Shown piece by piece: positions 34,403 through 43,470 of a stretch of DNA of 64,000 nt. The translations under genes and the position numbers were made by a program. How positions within the stretch are numbered: position 1 is the first letter of the stretch; the number at the start of each line of letters is the position of its first letter. The stretch is taken from assembly GCF_000152845.1 (NCBI RefSeq), contig NZ_CH902586.1:126478-190477 (forward strand), read 5' to 3'. The notes under the pieces were generated by a model. The model was given only the letters and a program-made list of their open reading frames with translations. It was not told where the DNA came from and ran no database searches. The DNA comes from Roseovarius sp. 217. Lineage in GTDB: Bacteria > Pseudomonadota > Alphaproteobacteria > Rhodobacterales > Rhodobacteraceae.

Positions 34403-34540
34403 ATGCCCGACATCACCGGACCCAAGCCGGTCAGCCCTGCCAAGATCGCCGGCAGGGAAATTCCCCATGTCCCGACCATGCGCGCCGCCCTGGTAAAGGC
34501 GATGAAGGAACACGACCTGCCGGAGGCGATACCGTGCTGA
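34403..34540 (+). CDS. small ORF upstream of DUF5519 gene
   Basis: A 45-codon frame starting ATG at 34403, 10 bp after AAAGGAG. The product begins MPDITGPKPVSPAKIAG and is not recognised. Its stop overlaps the GTG of the next gene (GTGCTGA), so it could be a translated leader coupling expression of the DUF5519 gene, or a real small protein. Confidence 0.4.
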   Translation: MPDITGPKPVSPAKIAGREIPHVPTMRAALVKAMKEHDLPEAIPC

Positions 34541-35022
34541 AGATACCGCCGCGCGAGGGGCCTAGGCCTGCGACCACGCCTTGTGCCCCGCATACCCAGA
34601 TTTCCCAGAACCCGGATGCCGCAACGGTTCGGGCGTTCAGGGAACGGGCCTTTGATTTTCCCTTTGTCATCCGCCAGCCCTCGATGATCTCGGTGCCGGG
34701 CGCAGAGGCGCTCTGCCTCGAACACGGGCGCGGATGCGGTTGCCGTGAGGCGTTCATGGTCGGCAGGGAATTCGCCCATGTCCATCCACCGCAGGACGGC
34801 AGCCTGCACATGATGCTGCCCGAGGACGCAGTGCCGAAAATCATTGATCTGGGCTGGGCAGAACCGCATCCGATGGCCGCGGCGGGCATGATCCCGCCAA
34901 CCGCTGTCATGGTCTATGCGCCCAGAAACGCAGCAGAAATCGAAACCGTTCTCGGCCTTCTGGGCCTGTCCTATGACTTTGCCAGTGGTCGGCTCGGACG
35001 GGTGGACAACGTCGTTCTGTGA
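34534..35022 (+). CDS. DUF5519 (luciferase-like domain) protein
   Basis: A 162-residue protein. The GTG start at 34534 follows CGGAGG by 7 bp. The core REFAHVHPPQDGSLHM, then DLGWAEPHPM, matches the DUF5519 family named luciferase domain; no luciferase activity is implied. Histidines in HVHPP suggest metal or substrate binding, but no reaction is known. It lies downstream of the dioxygenase and the small ORF on the same strand. Confidence 0.6.
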   Translation: MLKIPPREGPRPATTPCAPHTQISQNPDAATVRAFRERAFDFPFVIRQPSMISVPGAEALCLEHGRGCGCREAFMVGREFAHVHPPQDGSLHMMLPEDAVPKIIDLGWAEPHPMAAAGMIPPTAVMVYAPRNAAEIETVLGLLGLSYDFASGRLGRVDNVVL

Positions 35023-35132
35023 CGGGATGCGCCGTTCAATCCGGTTGTGAAGCCCTATGCGGATGATCTAGGGTTTAAGCGCGTCGCAAGAACAATAAGG
35101 ACGCCCGAATCATCACAGCAAGCGAGTATACA

Positions 35133-36200
35133 GTGGCAAAACCCAGCCCCGTTATCATAGCCGCGATCGTCATCGCTGTCGCCGTATCCGGCTTTTTGCT
35201 CTGGCAAAGCACCCGCTCCGATATGGACGCGGAAGGATTCGCGCGCGGCAACGGGCGGATCGAAGCGGTCGAAATCGACGTTGCGGCCAAGCTGCCCGGG
35301 CGGATTGACACCGTGCTTGTGAACGAAGGGGAACTCGTCGCGGCGGGCGCGCTGCTGGCCGAGCTCGACACGCGGCAATTGCAGGCCAATCGCAACCAGA
35401 TGGTGGCAGAACTGCGCCGCGCCGAAATCTCCGTGGAAAACGCTACGCTGCTTGTCGAACAGCGCGCGGCCGAAGTGCGCGCGGCCGAGGCCGTTCTGGA
35501 ACAGCGCCGCGCGGAGGAGGATGTCGCGCGGCGCCAGTATGAGCGCTCCGAGTCTCTGACGCAGAACAGCATCACATCCGAACGGCAGTTCGAGATCGAT
35601 CGGGCCAATGCCTTTGGCGCCGCGGCGGCGGTTGCCTCGGCAGAGGCGTCGCTTGCGGCGGCGCGGGCCGGGGTCTCTTCGGCGAAAGCCTCGGTCATTG
35701 GGGCCGAAGCTTCGGTGACCGCGGCCCGGGCGACGATCGAGGCAATCGACGTGCAGATTGAGGACAGCACATTGAAAGCGCCGCGTGCCGGACGGGTGCA
35801 ATATATCGTCGCGCGTGCGGGCGAAGTCGTGGGTGCCGGCGGGCGCGTTGTCAACATGGTGGACCTCAACGACGTTTACATGACGTTTTTCCTTCCGACG
35901 GCGGATGCGGGGCGTATCGGGCTGGGAACCGAGGTGCGTCTGCTGCTGGATGCGGCACCCGGCATCGTCATCCCCGCGCACGTTTCCTTCGTGTCGGACG
36001 TGGCGCAGTTCACGCCCAAGACGGTCGAGACGGAAATCGAGCGCGAGAAGCTGATGTTCAGGGTGCGGGCCAGGATCGCGCCGGAGCTGCTGGAAAAGCA
36101 CCTCGATCAGGTCAAGACCGGGCTTCCCGGCGTCGCCTGGGTGCGGCTTGACCCGACCGCGCCCTGGCCGGCTGAGGCGCAGGGGCAGGTGCTGGAATGA
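35133..36200 (+). CDS. HlyD-family adaptor of an ABC exporter (YhiI-like)
   Basis: A 355-residue membrane-fusion protein with a GTG start, a single N-terminal membrane segment, a lipoyl domain and an unusually Ala/Arg/Glu-rich coiled-coil hairpin (about 75-205). Its stop overlaps the next ATG by 4 bp. Adaptor, fused ATPase-permease and permease in this order match the E. coli yhiI-rbbA-yhhJ or ybhGFSR-type exporters. Confidence 0.88.
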   Translation: MAKPSPVIIAAIVIAVAVSGFLLWQSTRSDMDAEGFARGNGRIEAVEIDVAAKLPGRIDTVLVNEGELVAAGALLAELDTRQLQANRNQMVAELRRAEISVENATLLVEQRAAEVRAAEAVLEQRRAEEDVARRQYERSESLTQNSITSERQFEIDRANAFGAAAAVASAEASLAAARAGVSSAKASVIGAEASVTAARATIEAIDVQIEDSTLKAPRAGRVQYIVARAGEVVGAGGRVVNMVDLNDVYMTFFLPTADAGRIGLGTEVRLLLDAAPGIVIPAHVSFVSDVAQFTPKTVETEIEREKLMFRVRARIAPELLEKHLDQVKTGLPGVAWVRLDPTAPWPAEAQGQVLE

Positions 36201-38938
36201 CCGATTCCATGCCTGCGGTGCGTGCCGAGGGGCTCTCGCTCCGCTATGGCAAGACCCGGGCCGTGGACGATGTTTCGATCGACCTGCCGTCAGGCCGTTC
36301 CGTCGGCGTCATCGGGCCGGACGGCGTGGGAAAGTCGAGCCTTCTGGCGCTGATCGTCGGGGCGCGGCGGATGCAGAAAGGGCGGCTCGAGGTGCTGGGG
36401 GGCGACATGGCCCGCGCCGGGCATCGCGCGCGCATCGCCCCGCGCATCGCCTATATGCCGCAGGGGCTGGGGCGGAACCTTTACCCGACGCTTTCGGTCC
36501 GCGAAAATGTCGATTTTTTCGGGCGCCTTTTTGGCGAGGGCGCGCAGGAACGCGCGCAGCGGATCGACGAACTGCTCAAGGCGACCGGTCTCGCCCCGTT
36601 TGCCGACCGCGCGGCGGCCAAGCTTTCGGGCGGGATGAAGCAGAAGCTGGGCCTGTGCTGCGCGCTGATCCACGACCCCGACCTTCTGGTTCTTGATGAG
36701 CCGACCACCGGCGTCGATCCGCTGTCGCGGCGCGAATTCTGGGCCCTGATCGACCGAATCCGCGCTGATCGCCCACATATGAGCCTGCTGGTGTCGAGCG
36801 CCTATATGGAAGAGGCCGCGCGCTTCGATCACCTGGTGGCGATGGACGCGGGCAAGGTTCTGGCGACCGGCAGCACGGCCGAAATCCTGGAACGCACCGG
36901 TGCCGCTGATCTGGATGCGGCCTTCATCGCACTTCTGCCCGAGGAAAACCGCAGCCGCCACAAAGACCTGAGCATCCCGCCGCGCGATCCGGCGTCCGAC
37001 GGGGAAAACGTCATCGAGGCCGAGAACCTTACCGTGCGGTTTGGCGATTTCACAGCTGTGGACCAGGTGAGCTTTCGCATCAAGCGGGGCGAGATCTTCG
37101 GCTTTCTGGGCTCCAACGGGTGCGGCAAGACCACCACCATGAAGGCGCTGACCGGGCTGCTGGATCCGAGTGACGGCACCACGAAGATTTACGGTCGCAA
37201 GGTCGATGCCCATGACATGGCCACCCGCAAGCGCATCGGCTACATGACGCAATCCTTCTCGCTTTATTCCGAGCTGACGGTGCGGCAGAACCTTGATCTG
37301 CACGGGCAGCTTTTCGACATGACATCCGCAGAGATCGTGCCGCGGATCGCGGAACTCGCTGAGCGGTTCGATCTTGAAGACGTGCTCGACAGCCTGCCGA
37401 TGCGCCTGCCGCTGGGTATTCGTCAGCGCCTGTCGCTGGCGGTCGCGCTGATCCATCGCCCCGAAATCCTGATCCTAGACGAGCCGACATCGGGGGTGGA
37501 CCCTGTGGCGCGCGATATCTTCTGGCAATCGCTGATAGATCTGTCCCGAAACGATGGCGTGACGATCTTCATCTCCACCCATTACATGGCCGAGGCCACG
37601 CGCTGCGACAGGATTTCGCTGATGCACCAGGGCCGCGTGCTTGTCAGCGACACGCCCGAGGCGATCCGCGAGGAGGCGGGCACAGAGACGCTGGATGATG
37701 CCTTTGTCCACCATCTGAAACGCGCGCAGGATCAGGACAGCCCGCCCGCGCCCGAGACGAAAGAAGGGCTTTCCGCCGGGCCTGCCACTTCCGGCCGGCG
37801 GCGGCGCGGGGGATTCAGCCTGGCGCGGCTGCTGAGCTTTTCATGGCGCGAGTCGCTGGAGTTGCGCCGCGATCCGATCCGCCTGACGCTTGCCAGCCTC
37901 GGCAGCGTGATTCTGATGATCGTGCTGGGCTATGGTGTGTCCATGGATGTCGAAAACCTCAAATTTGCGGTGCTCGATTTCGATCAGAGCATCCTTAGCC
38001 AATCCTATGTCAACGACCTGGCCGGGTCGCGTTACTTTGACGAGGAACCGCCGCTTGTCGATCATGCCGATCTGGACTACCGGATGCGGGCGGGTGAAAT
38101 CAGCCTGGCGCTGGAATTTCCGCCGGGGTTCGCCGCCGATCTTGAACGCGGCCGCCCCGTCGCCATTGGCGCGTGGTTCGACGGGGCCATGCCGATGCGC
38201 GCCGATACGGTGCGCGGGTATATCCAGGGGATGCACGCCCACTGGCTGACCGAGCAGATCCGCCAGGCCTTTGGCGATCAAGCGGGGGCGGGAAACTTCA
38301 CGCTTGAGGTGCGCTACCGCTACAACCCCGATGTCGAGAGTCTGGCGGCCATGGTGCCCGCGATGATCCCGCTGTTGCTGATGTTGATCCCCGCCACGCT
38401 GGCTGTCCTGTCCGTGGCACGCGAAAAGGAGACCGGCTCGATCGTCAATCTTTATGTCACCCCGGCGCGGCGGCTGGAATTCCTGCTGGGCAAACAGGTG
38501 CCCTATGTCGTTCTGGGTTTCATGAATTACCTTTTGCTGCTGGCGCTGGCGGTGGTGGTCTTCGGGGTGCCGGTCAAGGGCAGCCTGCTCGCGCTTTCGC
38601 TCGGGGCGCTGATCTATGTCGTGCTGGCCACCGGGCTGGGCCTGCTTATTTCCGCCTTCACCCAAAGCCAGGTCACGGCCCTGTTCTTCACCTTCATGGC
38701 GACGCTTATCCCGGCGATGCAATATGGCGGCATCATCGATCCGGTTGCGTCAATGGACGGCCTGGGTCGGATGATCGGTGAAATCTATCCCACCAGTCAT
38801 TTCGTCACCATCTCGCGCGGAGCCTTTTCTAAGGCACTGGGGTTCGATGATCTGGGCGGGTCTTTCCTGCCGATGCTGGCGCTTGTGCCGGTGGTGGTGG
38901 TGCTGGGTGCCATCTTCGTGCGCAAACAGGAGAAATAA
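36197..38938 (+). CDS. fused double-ATPase ABC-2 exporter (RbbA-like)
   Basis: A 913-residue protein. The first ABC ATPase (about 5-245) has Walker A GPDGVGKSS and Walker B LLVLDEPTTGVDP. The second (about 275-515) has GSNGCGKTT and LILDEPTSGVDP. A C-terminal ABC-2 membrane domain (about 545-913) follows, with a large periplasmic loop between its first segment and the last five. This is the RbbA/YhiH domain order. Inferred role: drug or lipid-like substrate export with the flanking adaptor and permease. Confidence 0.92.
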   Translation: MTDSMPAVRAEGLSLRYGKTRAVDDVSIDLPSGRSVGVIGPDGVGKSSLLALIVGARRMQKGRLEVLGGDMARAGHRARIAPRIAYMPQGLGRNLYPTLSVRENVDFFGRLFGEGAQERAQRIDELLKATGLAPFADRAAAKLSGGMKQKLGLCCALIHDPDLLVLDEPTTGVDPLSRREFWALIDRIRADRPHMSLLVSSAYMEEAARFDHLVAMDAGKVLATGSTAEILERTGAADLDAAFIALLPEENRSRHKDLSIPPRDPASDGENVIEAENLTVRFGDFTAVDQVSFRIKRGEIFGFLGSNGCGKTTTMKALTGLLDPSDGTTKIYGRKVDAHDMATRKRIGYMTQSFSLYSELTVRQNLDLHGQLFDMTSAEIVPRIAELAERFDLEDVLDSLPMRLPLGIRQRLSLAVALIHRPEILILDEPTSGVDPVARDIFWQSLIDLSRNDGVTIFISTHYMAEATRCDRISLMHQGRVLVSDTPEAIREEAGTETLDDAFVHHLKRAQDQDSPPAPETKEGLSAGPATSGRRRRGGFSLARLLSFSWRESLELRRDPIRLTLASLGSVILMIVLGYGVSMDVENLKFAVLDFDQSILSQSYVNDLAGSRYFDEEPPLVDHADLDYRMRAGEISLALEFPPGFAADLERGRPVAIGAWFDGAMPMRADTVRGYIQGMHAHWLTEQIRQAFGDQAGAGNFTLEVRYRYNPDVESLAAMVPAMIPLLLMLIPATLAVLSVAREKETGSIVNLYVTPARRLEFLLGKQVPYVVLGFMNYLLLLALAVVVFGVPVKGSLLALSLGALIYVVLATGLGLLISAFTQSQVTALFFTFMATLIPAMQYGGIIDPVASMDGLGRMIGEIYPTSHFVTISRGAFSKALGFDDLGGSFLPMLALVPVVVVLGAIFVRKQEK

Positions 38939-38941
38939 CCG

Positions 38942-40054
38942 ATGCGGCTTTCGCATGTTCTGCAACTGTCGCTGAAGGAAATTCGCGGGCTGTTGCGCGA
39001 TCCGCTTCTGATGGTGCTGGTCGCCTATGCCTTCACGCTCGACGTCTATGTCAGCGCGACCGCCATCCCCGAATCGCTCAACCGCGCCACGATCGGGATC
39101 GTGGACGAAGACGCCTCGCCGCTGTCGCGGCGCGTGGCCGATGCCTTCCTGCCGCCGTATTTCATGACGCCCGCCCAGATCGACATCGCGCAAATGGATG
39201 CGCGGATGGATGCCGGGATCGACACCTTTTCGCTGGTGATCCCGCCCGAGTTCCAGCGCGACCTGCTGGTCGGGCACCGGCCCGAGTTGCAGCTCAATGT
39301 CGATGCGACGCGGGTCAGCCAGGCCTTTACCGGGGCGGGCAGTATCAGCGCCATTGTCAATCAGGAGATTGCCGGATGGCTGGCGCGCGATGCCGCCCCG
39401 GCCGGGATGCCGGTTGATCTGGCCGTTCGAGCCCGTTTCAACCCCTCGCTCGACCCGGCCTGGTTCGGGGCGGTGACCTCGGTCATCAGTACGGTGACCA
39501 TGCTGTCCATCATCCTTTCGGGTGCCGCCTTGATCCGCGAGCGCGACCACGGCACGCTGGAGCATCTGCTGGTCATGCCCGTGACCACCGCCGAGATCAT
39601 GACGAGCAAGGTGCTCAGCATGGGCAGCGTGGTGCTGGTGGCGACGGCGCTTTCGCTCACTCTGGTGGTTCAGGCGGGGATGGGTATCCCGATCGGGGGA
39701 TCGGTTGCGCTCTATCTTGTGGGCGCGGCGTTGCACCTCTTCGCGACGACCTCGATGGGGATCCTGCTGGCCACCATCGCAGGCTCTATGCCGCAGTTTG
39801 CCATGCTGCTTTTGCTGGTGCTGTTGCCGCTCGATATCCTGTCGGGCGGCGTCACCCCGCGCGAGTCGATGCCCCAAGCCGTGCAATACATCATGCTCGC
39901 GGCCCCCAACACGCATTTCATCGCGCTGGCACAGGGGGTGTTGTTCCGTGGGGCCGGGCTGTCGGTGGTCTGGCCGCAGCTTGTGGCACTGATGCTGATC
40001 GGGTCGGTGATGTTCACTTTGGCGTTGCGGCGTTTCCGCAAATTCCTGGGATAA
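38942..40054 (+). CDS. ABC-2 type permease (YhhJ-like)
   Basis: A 370-residue ABC-2 membrane protein with one N-terminal transmembrane segment, a periplasmic domain and five C-terminal segments. It starts 3 bp after the RbbA-like stop. The phrase GAALIRERDHGTLEHLLVMP is typical. The last 14 codons plus stop recur as a 42-bp imperfect repeat downstream of the following hydrolase gene. Confidence 0.9.
   Translation: MRLSHVLQLSLKEIRGLLRDPLLMVLVAYAFTLDVYVSATAIPESLNRATIGIVDEDASPLSRRVADAFLPPYFMTPAQIDIAQMDARMDAGIDTFSLVIPPEFQRDLLVGHRPELQLNVDATRVSQAFTGAGSISAIVNQEIAGWLARDAAPAGMPVDLAVRARFNPSLDPAWFGAVTSVISTVTMLSIILSGAALIRERDHGTLEHLLVMPVTTAEIMTSKVLSMGSVVLVATALSLTLVVQAGMGIPIGGSVALYLVGAALHLFATTSMGILLATIAGSMPQFAMLLLLVLLPLDILSGGVTPRESMPQAVQYIMLAAPNTHFIALAQGVLFRGAGLSVVWPQLVALMLIGSVMFTLALRRFRKFLG
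40013..40054 (+). repeat. 42-bp repeat, copy A (permease 3' end)
   Basis: The last 42 bp of the permease gene, ending in its TAA, match 41216-41257 at 39 of 42 positions. Copy B still encodes ALRRLRKFMG and a stop in the same frame, so it is the tail of a permease paralogue or a duplication footprint around the hydrolase gene. Confidence 0.75.
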
Positions 40055-40058
40055 TCCG

Positions 40059-41141
40059 ATGCGGGCTGTCATATTTTCTCTGATGTGGATCATGCTGCTC
40101 TCGGCCTGTTCAGCGCGGCCCGCGCCCGACCTGTTGCGACCGCAGATCGTGGCGGAACCTGCGGGTGCGCGCGTCGTGCGGGTTCACAGCGTGACGACCC
40201 GCGCGACCTATCCGGACGCCCCCTGGGCGTATGGGGCCAATCGCTCGGGCACGGTGCAATACGGCGCCTTCGACATCTCGATCCCGCCCGCGCATAAAAC
40301 AGGGCAGATCGAATGGCCAAGCAGTTTCGGCAAGTCAGACCCGGCAACCGATTTCATCACCCGCCAGCAGCAACGGATGGGGCGCGCCAGCTTCCTTTCG
40401 CAGGTGGGGCGCGGCCAGATTGGCCTTTATGTTCACGGGTACAACACCAGCTACCAGGAGGCGCTTTATCGGCTGGCCCAACTGGCGACGGATGCCCAAC
40501 TGGACGGAACTCCGGTCCTGTTCTCATGGCCGTCCGAAGGGCAGGTCGCCGCCTATCTGGCAGACCGCGACGGGGCGGATTATTCACGCGATGCCTTTGT
40601 CGCGCTGTTGTCCGACCTGACTGCCGGACGCAGTCGGAACGACCCGGTGATAGTGCTTAGCCACTCCATGGGCGGGCGGCTTACGATGGAGGCGCTGCGG
40701 CAGTTGAAACTGACCGGACGCGGCGATGTTCTTGATCGGGTCGAGGTCATCCTTGCCGCGCCGGATATAGATATCGACCTGTTCCGCAACCAGATCGCGA
40801 CGGTTGGAAAACTGCGCCACCCGATAACGGTGCTGACCGCGTCTGATGATCGGGCGTTGAGGCTTTCGGCGCGGTTGGCTGCCGGCCGCACACGGCTTGG
40901 GCAGTTGGACGTGCGCGATCCCAACGTGCAGAAACTGGCCGTTGACACCGGGATTCGGATCGTGGACATCACCGCCTTGCCTGCCGGGGAAGACACACAC
41001 ACCCGTTATGTTGATCTGATTTCCTCGCAGAAGAGTATTTCGACCCACAATCCCTTCGCAGGTTTTCGGCGCGCGGGTGTCTTCGTTTTCAACCAGGCTG
41101 GCAATGCGCTCCGAGGCATCGGAACCGTCCTGGCCAACTGA
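40059..41141 (+). CDS. lipoprotein alpha/beta hydrolase (DUF900-like)
   Basis: A 360-residue predicted lipoprotein with lipobox LLSAC (Cys17) after a short hydrophobic stretch. The hydrolase core has FVHGYN-like YVHGYNTSY and the nucleophile elbow SHSMGG (Ser about 193), as in DUF900 esterase/lipase-like proteins. It follows the permease by 4 bp and may be co-transcribed with the exporter. The flanking 42-bp repeats suggest it was added to the operon later. The substrate is unknown. Confidence 0.85.
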   Translation: MRAVIFSLMWIMLLSACSARPAPDLLRPQIVAEPAGARVVRVHSVTTRATYPDAPWAYGANRSGTVQYGAFDISIPPAHKTGQIEWPSSFGKSDPATDFITRQQQRMGRASFLSQVGRGQIGLYVHGYNTSYQEALYRLAQLATDAQLDGTPVLFSWPSEGQVAAYLADRDGADYSRDAFVALLSDLTAGRSRNDPVIVLSHSMGGRLTMEALRQLKLTGRGDVLDRVEVILAAPDIDIDLFRNQIATVGKLRHPITVLTASDDRALRLSARLAAGRTRLGQLDVRDPNVQKLAVDTGIRIVDITALPAGEDTHTRYVDLISSQKSISTHNPFAGFRRAGVFVFNQAGNALRGIGTVLAN

Positions 41142-41215
41142 TCCTGGCCGACTGAATCGTCATTGCCGGTTGCTGCGTTCCGGCATGAACGGCGATCGGT
41201 AATACCGTGCCGCCG

Positions 41216-41257
41216 TTCATTTTGGCGTTGCGGCGTTTGCGCAAATTCATGGGATAA
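41216..41257 (+). repeat. 42-bp repeat, copy B
   Basis: A near copy (39 of 42) of 40013-40054, the 3' end of the upstream permease gene, sitting 74 bp after the hydrolase stop. It is not part of any gene and looks like a residual gene end. Confidence 0.75.
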
Positions 41258-41260
41258 TGC

Positions 41261-41285
41261 AAGGCGGGCGCGGCGTACCCGCCTT
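41261..41285. terminator. bidirectional terminator hairpin
   Basis: A perfect 8-bp stem AAGGCGGG/CCCGCCTT (41261-41268 and 41278-41285) lies between the rightward exporter operon and the leftward stress-protein gene. A and T bases flank the stem on each side, which would suit termination in both directions. Confidence 0.55.
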
Positions 41286-41288
41286 TGG

Positions 41289-41756
41289 CTACTTCTTCTC
41301 AGCCTTTGCGGAAAGCTCAGACTCCTTGACGACCTTTTGCGCCAGAAGCAGGCTGCATCCCAGTGCGTCGCTCAGTCCGGCAGCCACTGACCGGCTCATC
41401 CAGCGGGTCCAGAGGCTTTGCTGGTGATGCCCGACGACGACCAGATCTGCCCCGGATTCGACCGCGACATCTGTGATTTTCGTGACGGGATCGCCGACAT
41501 CCATGCGGATCTCGGGTGCCAGCCCCATGGCGGCAAGTCTTTGATGGCCCTCGTCAAGGATCGTCTTGAAATCGGCCTGCTGGTGGGCAAGCACGCTGGT
41601 ATCCGCGCCCTGCGCCAGCGCATTGCCCGCGACTGTCTCGACCACAGCCAGCAGGACCACCCCTGCTCCCGTGATCTGCGCAAGCCGCGCCCCCTCGCGC
41701 AGCGCCAGCCGGCCCTCGCGTGAGCCATCGTAGCACAGCAGGATCTTGTCATACAT
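41289..41756 (-). CDS. universal stress protein family (UspA-like)
   Basis: A 155-residue single-domain Usp: N-terminal ILLCYDGSREG and a central DLVVVGHHQ match the family. The usual GxxGx9GS ATP-binding loop is altered after VVGHHQ (no Gly-x9-Gly-Ser), suggesting the non-ATP-binding class. It is divergent from the MarR gene with a 96-bp gap. Confidence 0.88.
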   Translation of the reverse strand: MYDKILLCYDGSREGRLALREGARLAQITGAGVVLLAVVETVAGNALAQGADTSVLAHQQADFKTILDEGHQRLAAMGLAPEIRMDVGDPVTKITDVAVESGADLVVVGHHQQSLWTRWMSRSVAAGLSDALGCSLLLAQKVVKESELSAKAEKK

Positions 41757-41810
41757 CTCTATATCTCCGGTGTCGGAATGGCGCTTGAAATATCGCTGTA
41801 TCCATATTAA

Positions 41811-41836
41811 TTAGCTATGCAACTATTTGCAAGCTG
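41811..41836. promoter_or_regulatory. possible MarR operator
   Basis: The AT-rich stretch TAGCTATGCAACTATTTGCAAGCT contains TGCA half-sites 8 bp apart within an imperfect inverted repeat, in the gap just upstream of the marR start. MarR regulators usually bind such sites. This is a motif-only call. Confidence 0.3.
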
Positions 41837-41852
41837 ATGAAAGAAAAGAACG

Positions 41853-42317
41853 ATGCAGGTCGACCCTGACAAGACCGAGATCCAGGAGCTTTTCGCACTC
41901 TCCCTGGCGTCGTCGTCGCGCATATGGAGGAGGTATCTTGACCTCCAGTTTCGAGAACTCGACCTGTCCCAGGCAAGATGGAGCGTATTGTTGGAGCTGT
42001 CGCGGAATGAAGAGGTGACGCAGGTCGAACTGGCGCGCACCCTGGGGATCGAGGCGGCGACGCTGGTCCGCCTGCTGGACGGACTTGAGAAGGCGGGGCT
42101 GATCCAACGTCGGCCCTCCGCTGAAGACAGGCGAGCCAAGACGCTGCACCTGACAAAGGCTGCGTGTCCTCTCATCATCAGGATGAAAGAGATTTCGGCG
42201 GCCAGCCGAGCAGCAATTCTTGAAGGAATTTCCCATCAGGACTTGCGTATTGCAACTCAAGTCCTGAGCCGCATCACGGCCAGATTGGAGGTCTTGAGCG
42301 ATGGTCAGAATGGATGA
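41853..42317 (+). CDS. MarR-family regulator of EmrAB-like pump
   Basis: A 154-residue winged-helix regulator. The DNA-binding core VTQVELARTLGIEAATLVRLLDGLEKAGLI and wing RRPSAEDRRAKTLHLT are typical of SlyA/EmrR proteins. Its stop overlaps the EmrA-like gene by 17 bp, so it is the first gene of a regulator-adaptor-pump operon. Repression relieved by the exported compound is the usual logic. Confidence 0.9.
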   Translation: MQVDPDKTEIQELFALSLASSSRIWRRYLDLQFRELDLSQARWSVLLELSRNEEVTQVELARTLGIEAATLVRLLDGLEKAGLIQRRPSAEDRRAKTLHLTKAACPLIIRMKEISAASRAAILEGISHQDLRIATQVLSRITARLEVLSDGQNG

Positions 42318-43470
42318 AATAAAGACGGGCGCGGCCATTTCAGACGAGGCTTCGGTGAACGAACCGTTGCGGCATTCCCCGCCCAGGCGCAGCCGCATAA
42401 GATGGGCCAGACTGACCGTGATCGGCGCCGTGATAGCCGTTGCCGTCTGGCTGGCCGCACCTTGGGCGATCGCACGATTCACGACGGTGCACATCAACGA
42501 TGCCAGGATCGCGGCCAGGGTCGTCACCGTATCAAGCGAGGTTGCCGGAAGGGTCACGGCGATTCCGGTGCTGCTGGGGGACTTTGTCAAGAAAGACGAT
42601 CTGATCGCCGCAATTAACCGCGAATCCTCGCAGACGCAGCTTGATGCCGTCCTTTCGAAACTTGCCGCAACCGACGCGCAGCTTTCCGAGCTTCAGGCGC
42701 GCAAGGTGTTGCTCGACAAGCAGCTTTCGGCGCGGCGGGACGCGGCACTGGCGGGTATCGCCGCCGCAGAGGCAAACCATGAGGCATCGCTTGCCGTGCT
42801 GACGAACGCCCGGACCCGTCATCAGAGGGCGATCAAGCTTGCCGAGCAGAATATCACGTCGCAGCAAGCCCTCGACGAGGCCCGGGCGGCGCTGGACACC
42901 GCTGCCCAACAGGAGCGCGCGGCTTTCGCGGCGATCGAAAGCGCACGGGCCAGTCTGGCTATCGTCGAGGCCGATGCAGAGCAGTTGAATGTGCTGGAGT
43001 CCCAGATTGCATCCCTTCTCGCCGAACGATCCGGCACCGAGGCCGACCGCAGAATAAAGGAGATCGACCTCTCGCATCGCCAGGTAACTGCGCGGTTCGA
43101 CGGCATCGTTGACGCGACCTTTGTCGATGTTGGTGAATATGTGACACCGGGGACACGCATAGCGATGTATCACGCGCCCGATGATGTCTGGATCGACGCC
43201 AATGTCAAGGAGACCGAGTTCGGCAGGATTCATGTCGGGTCGCGGGCAAGCATAACCGTCGACGCCTTTCCCGGCCGGACCTTTGAAGGCAAGGTGATCG
43301 GAATGGGCGGGGCCGCGACCAGCGAGCTTGCGCTTCTGCCCAGCCCCAACCCTTCGGGCAATTTCACCAAGGTGACCCAACGCCTGCCGATCCGGGTGGT
43401 GATCGACACCGACGGCAGCATGCTCAGGCCCGGCATGATGGTCGAGGTTTATGTCGATGTCGCAGATTGA
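42301..43470 (+). CDS. EmrA-like HlyD-family adaptor
   Basis: A 389-residue membrane-fusion protein: cytoplasmic N-terminus of about 35 residues, one transmembrane segment (VIGAVIAVAVWLAAPWAI), split lipoyl domain and long coiled coil (about 100-240). Its stop overlaps the MFS pump gene by 20 bp. With the pump it should span the periplasm, as EmrA does with EmrB. Confidence 0.92.
   Translation: MVRMDEIKTGAAISDEASVNEPLRHSPPRRSRIRWARLTVIGAVIAVAVWLAAPWAIARFTTVHINDARIAARVVTVSSEVAGRVTAIPVLLGDFVKKDDLIAAINRESSQTQLDAVLSKLAATDAQLSELQARKVLLDKQLSARRDAALAGIAAAEANHEASLAVLTNARTRHQRAIKLAEQNITSQQALDEARAALDTAAQQERAAFAAIESARASLAIVEADAEQLNVLESQIASLLAERSGTEADRRIKEIDLSHRQVTARFDGIVDATFVDVGEYVTPGTRIAMYHAPDDVWIDANVKETEFGRIHVGSRASITVDAFPGRTFEGKVIGMGGAATSELALLPSPNPSGNFTKVTQRLPIRVVIDTDGSMLRPGMMVEVYVDVAD

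Noticed and set aside
36290..37456. 388-codon minus-strand frame
   Set aside because: It is the antisense shadow of the RbbA-like ATPase domains.
38750..40093. 447-codon open frame on the minus strand
   Set aside because: It is antisense to the permease gene, His/Gln/Arg-rich with no recognisable domain, typical of a GC-rich shadow.
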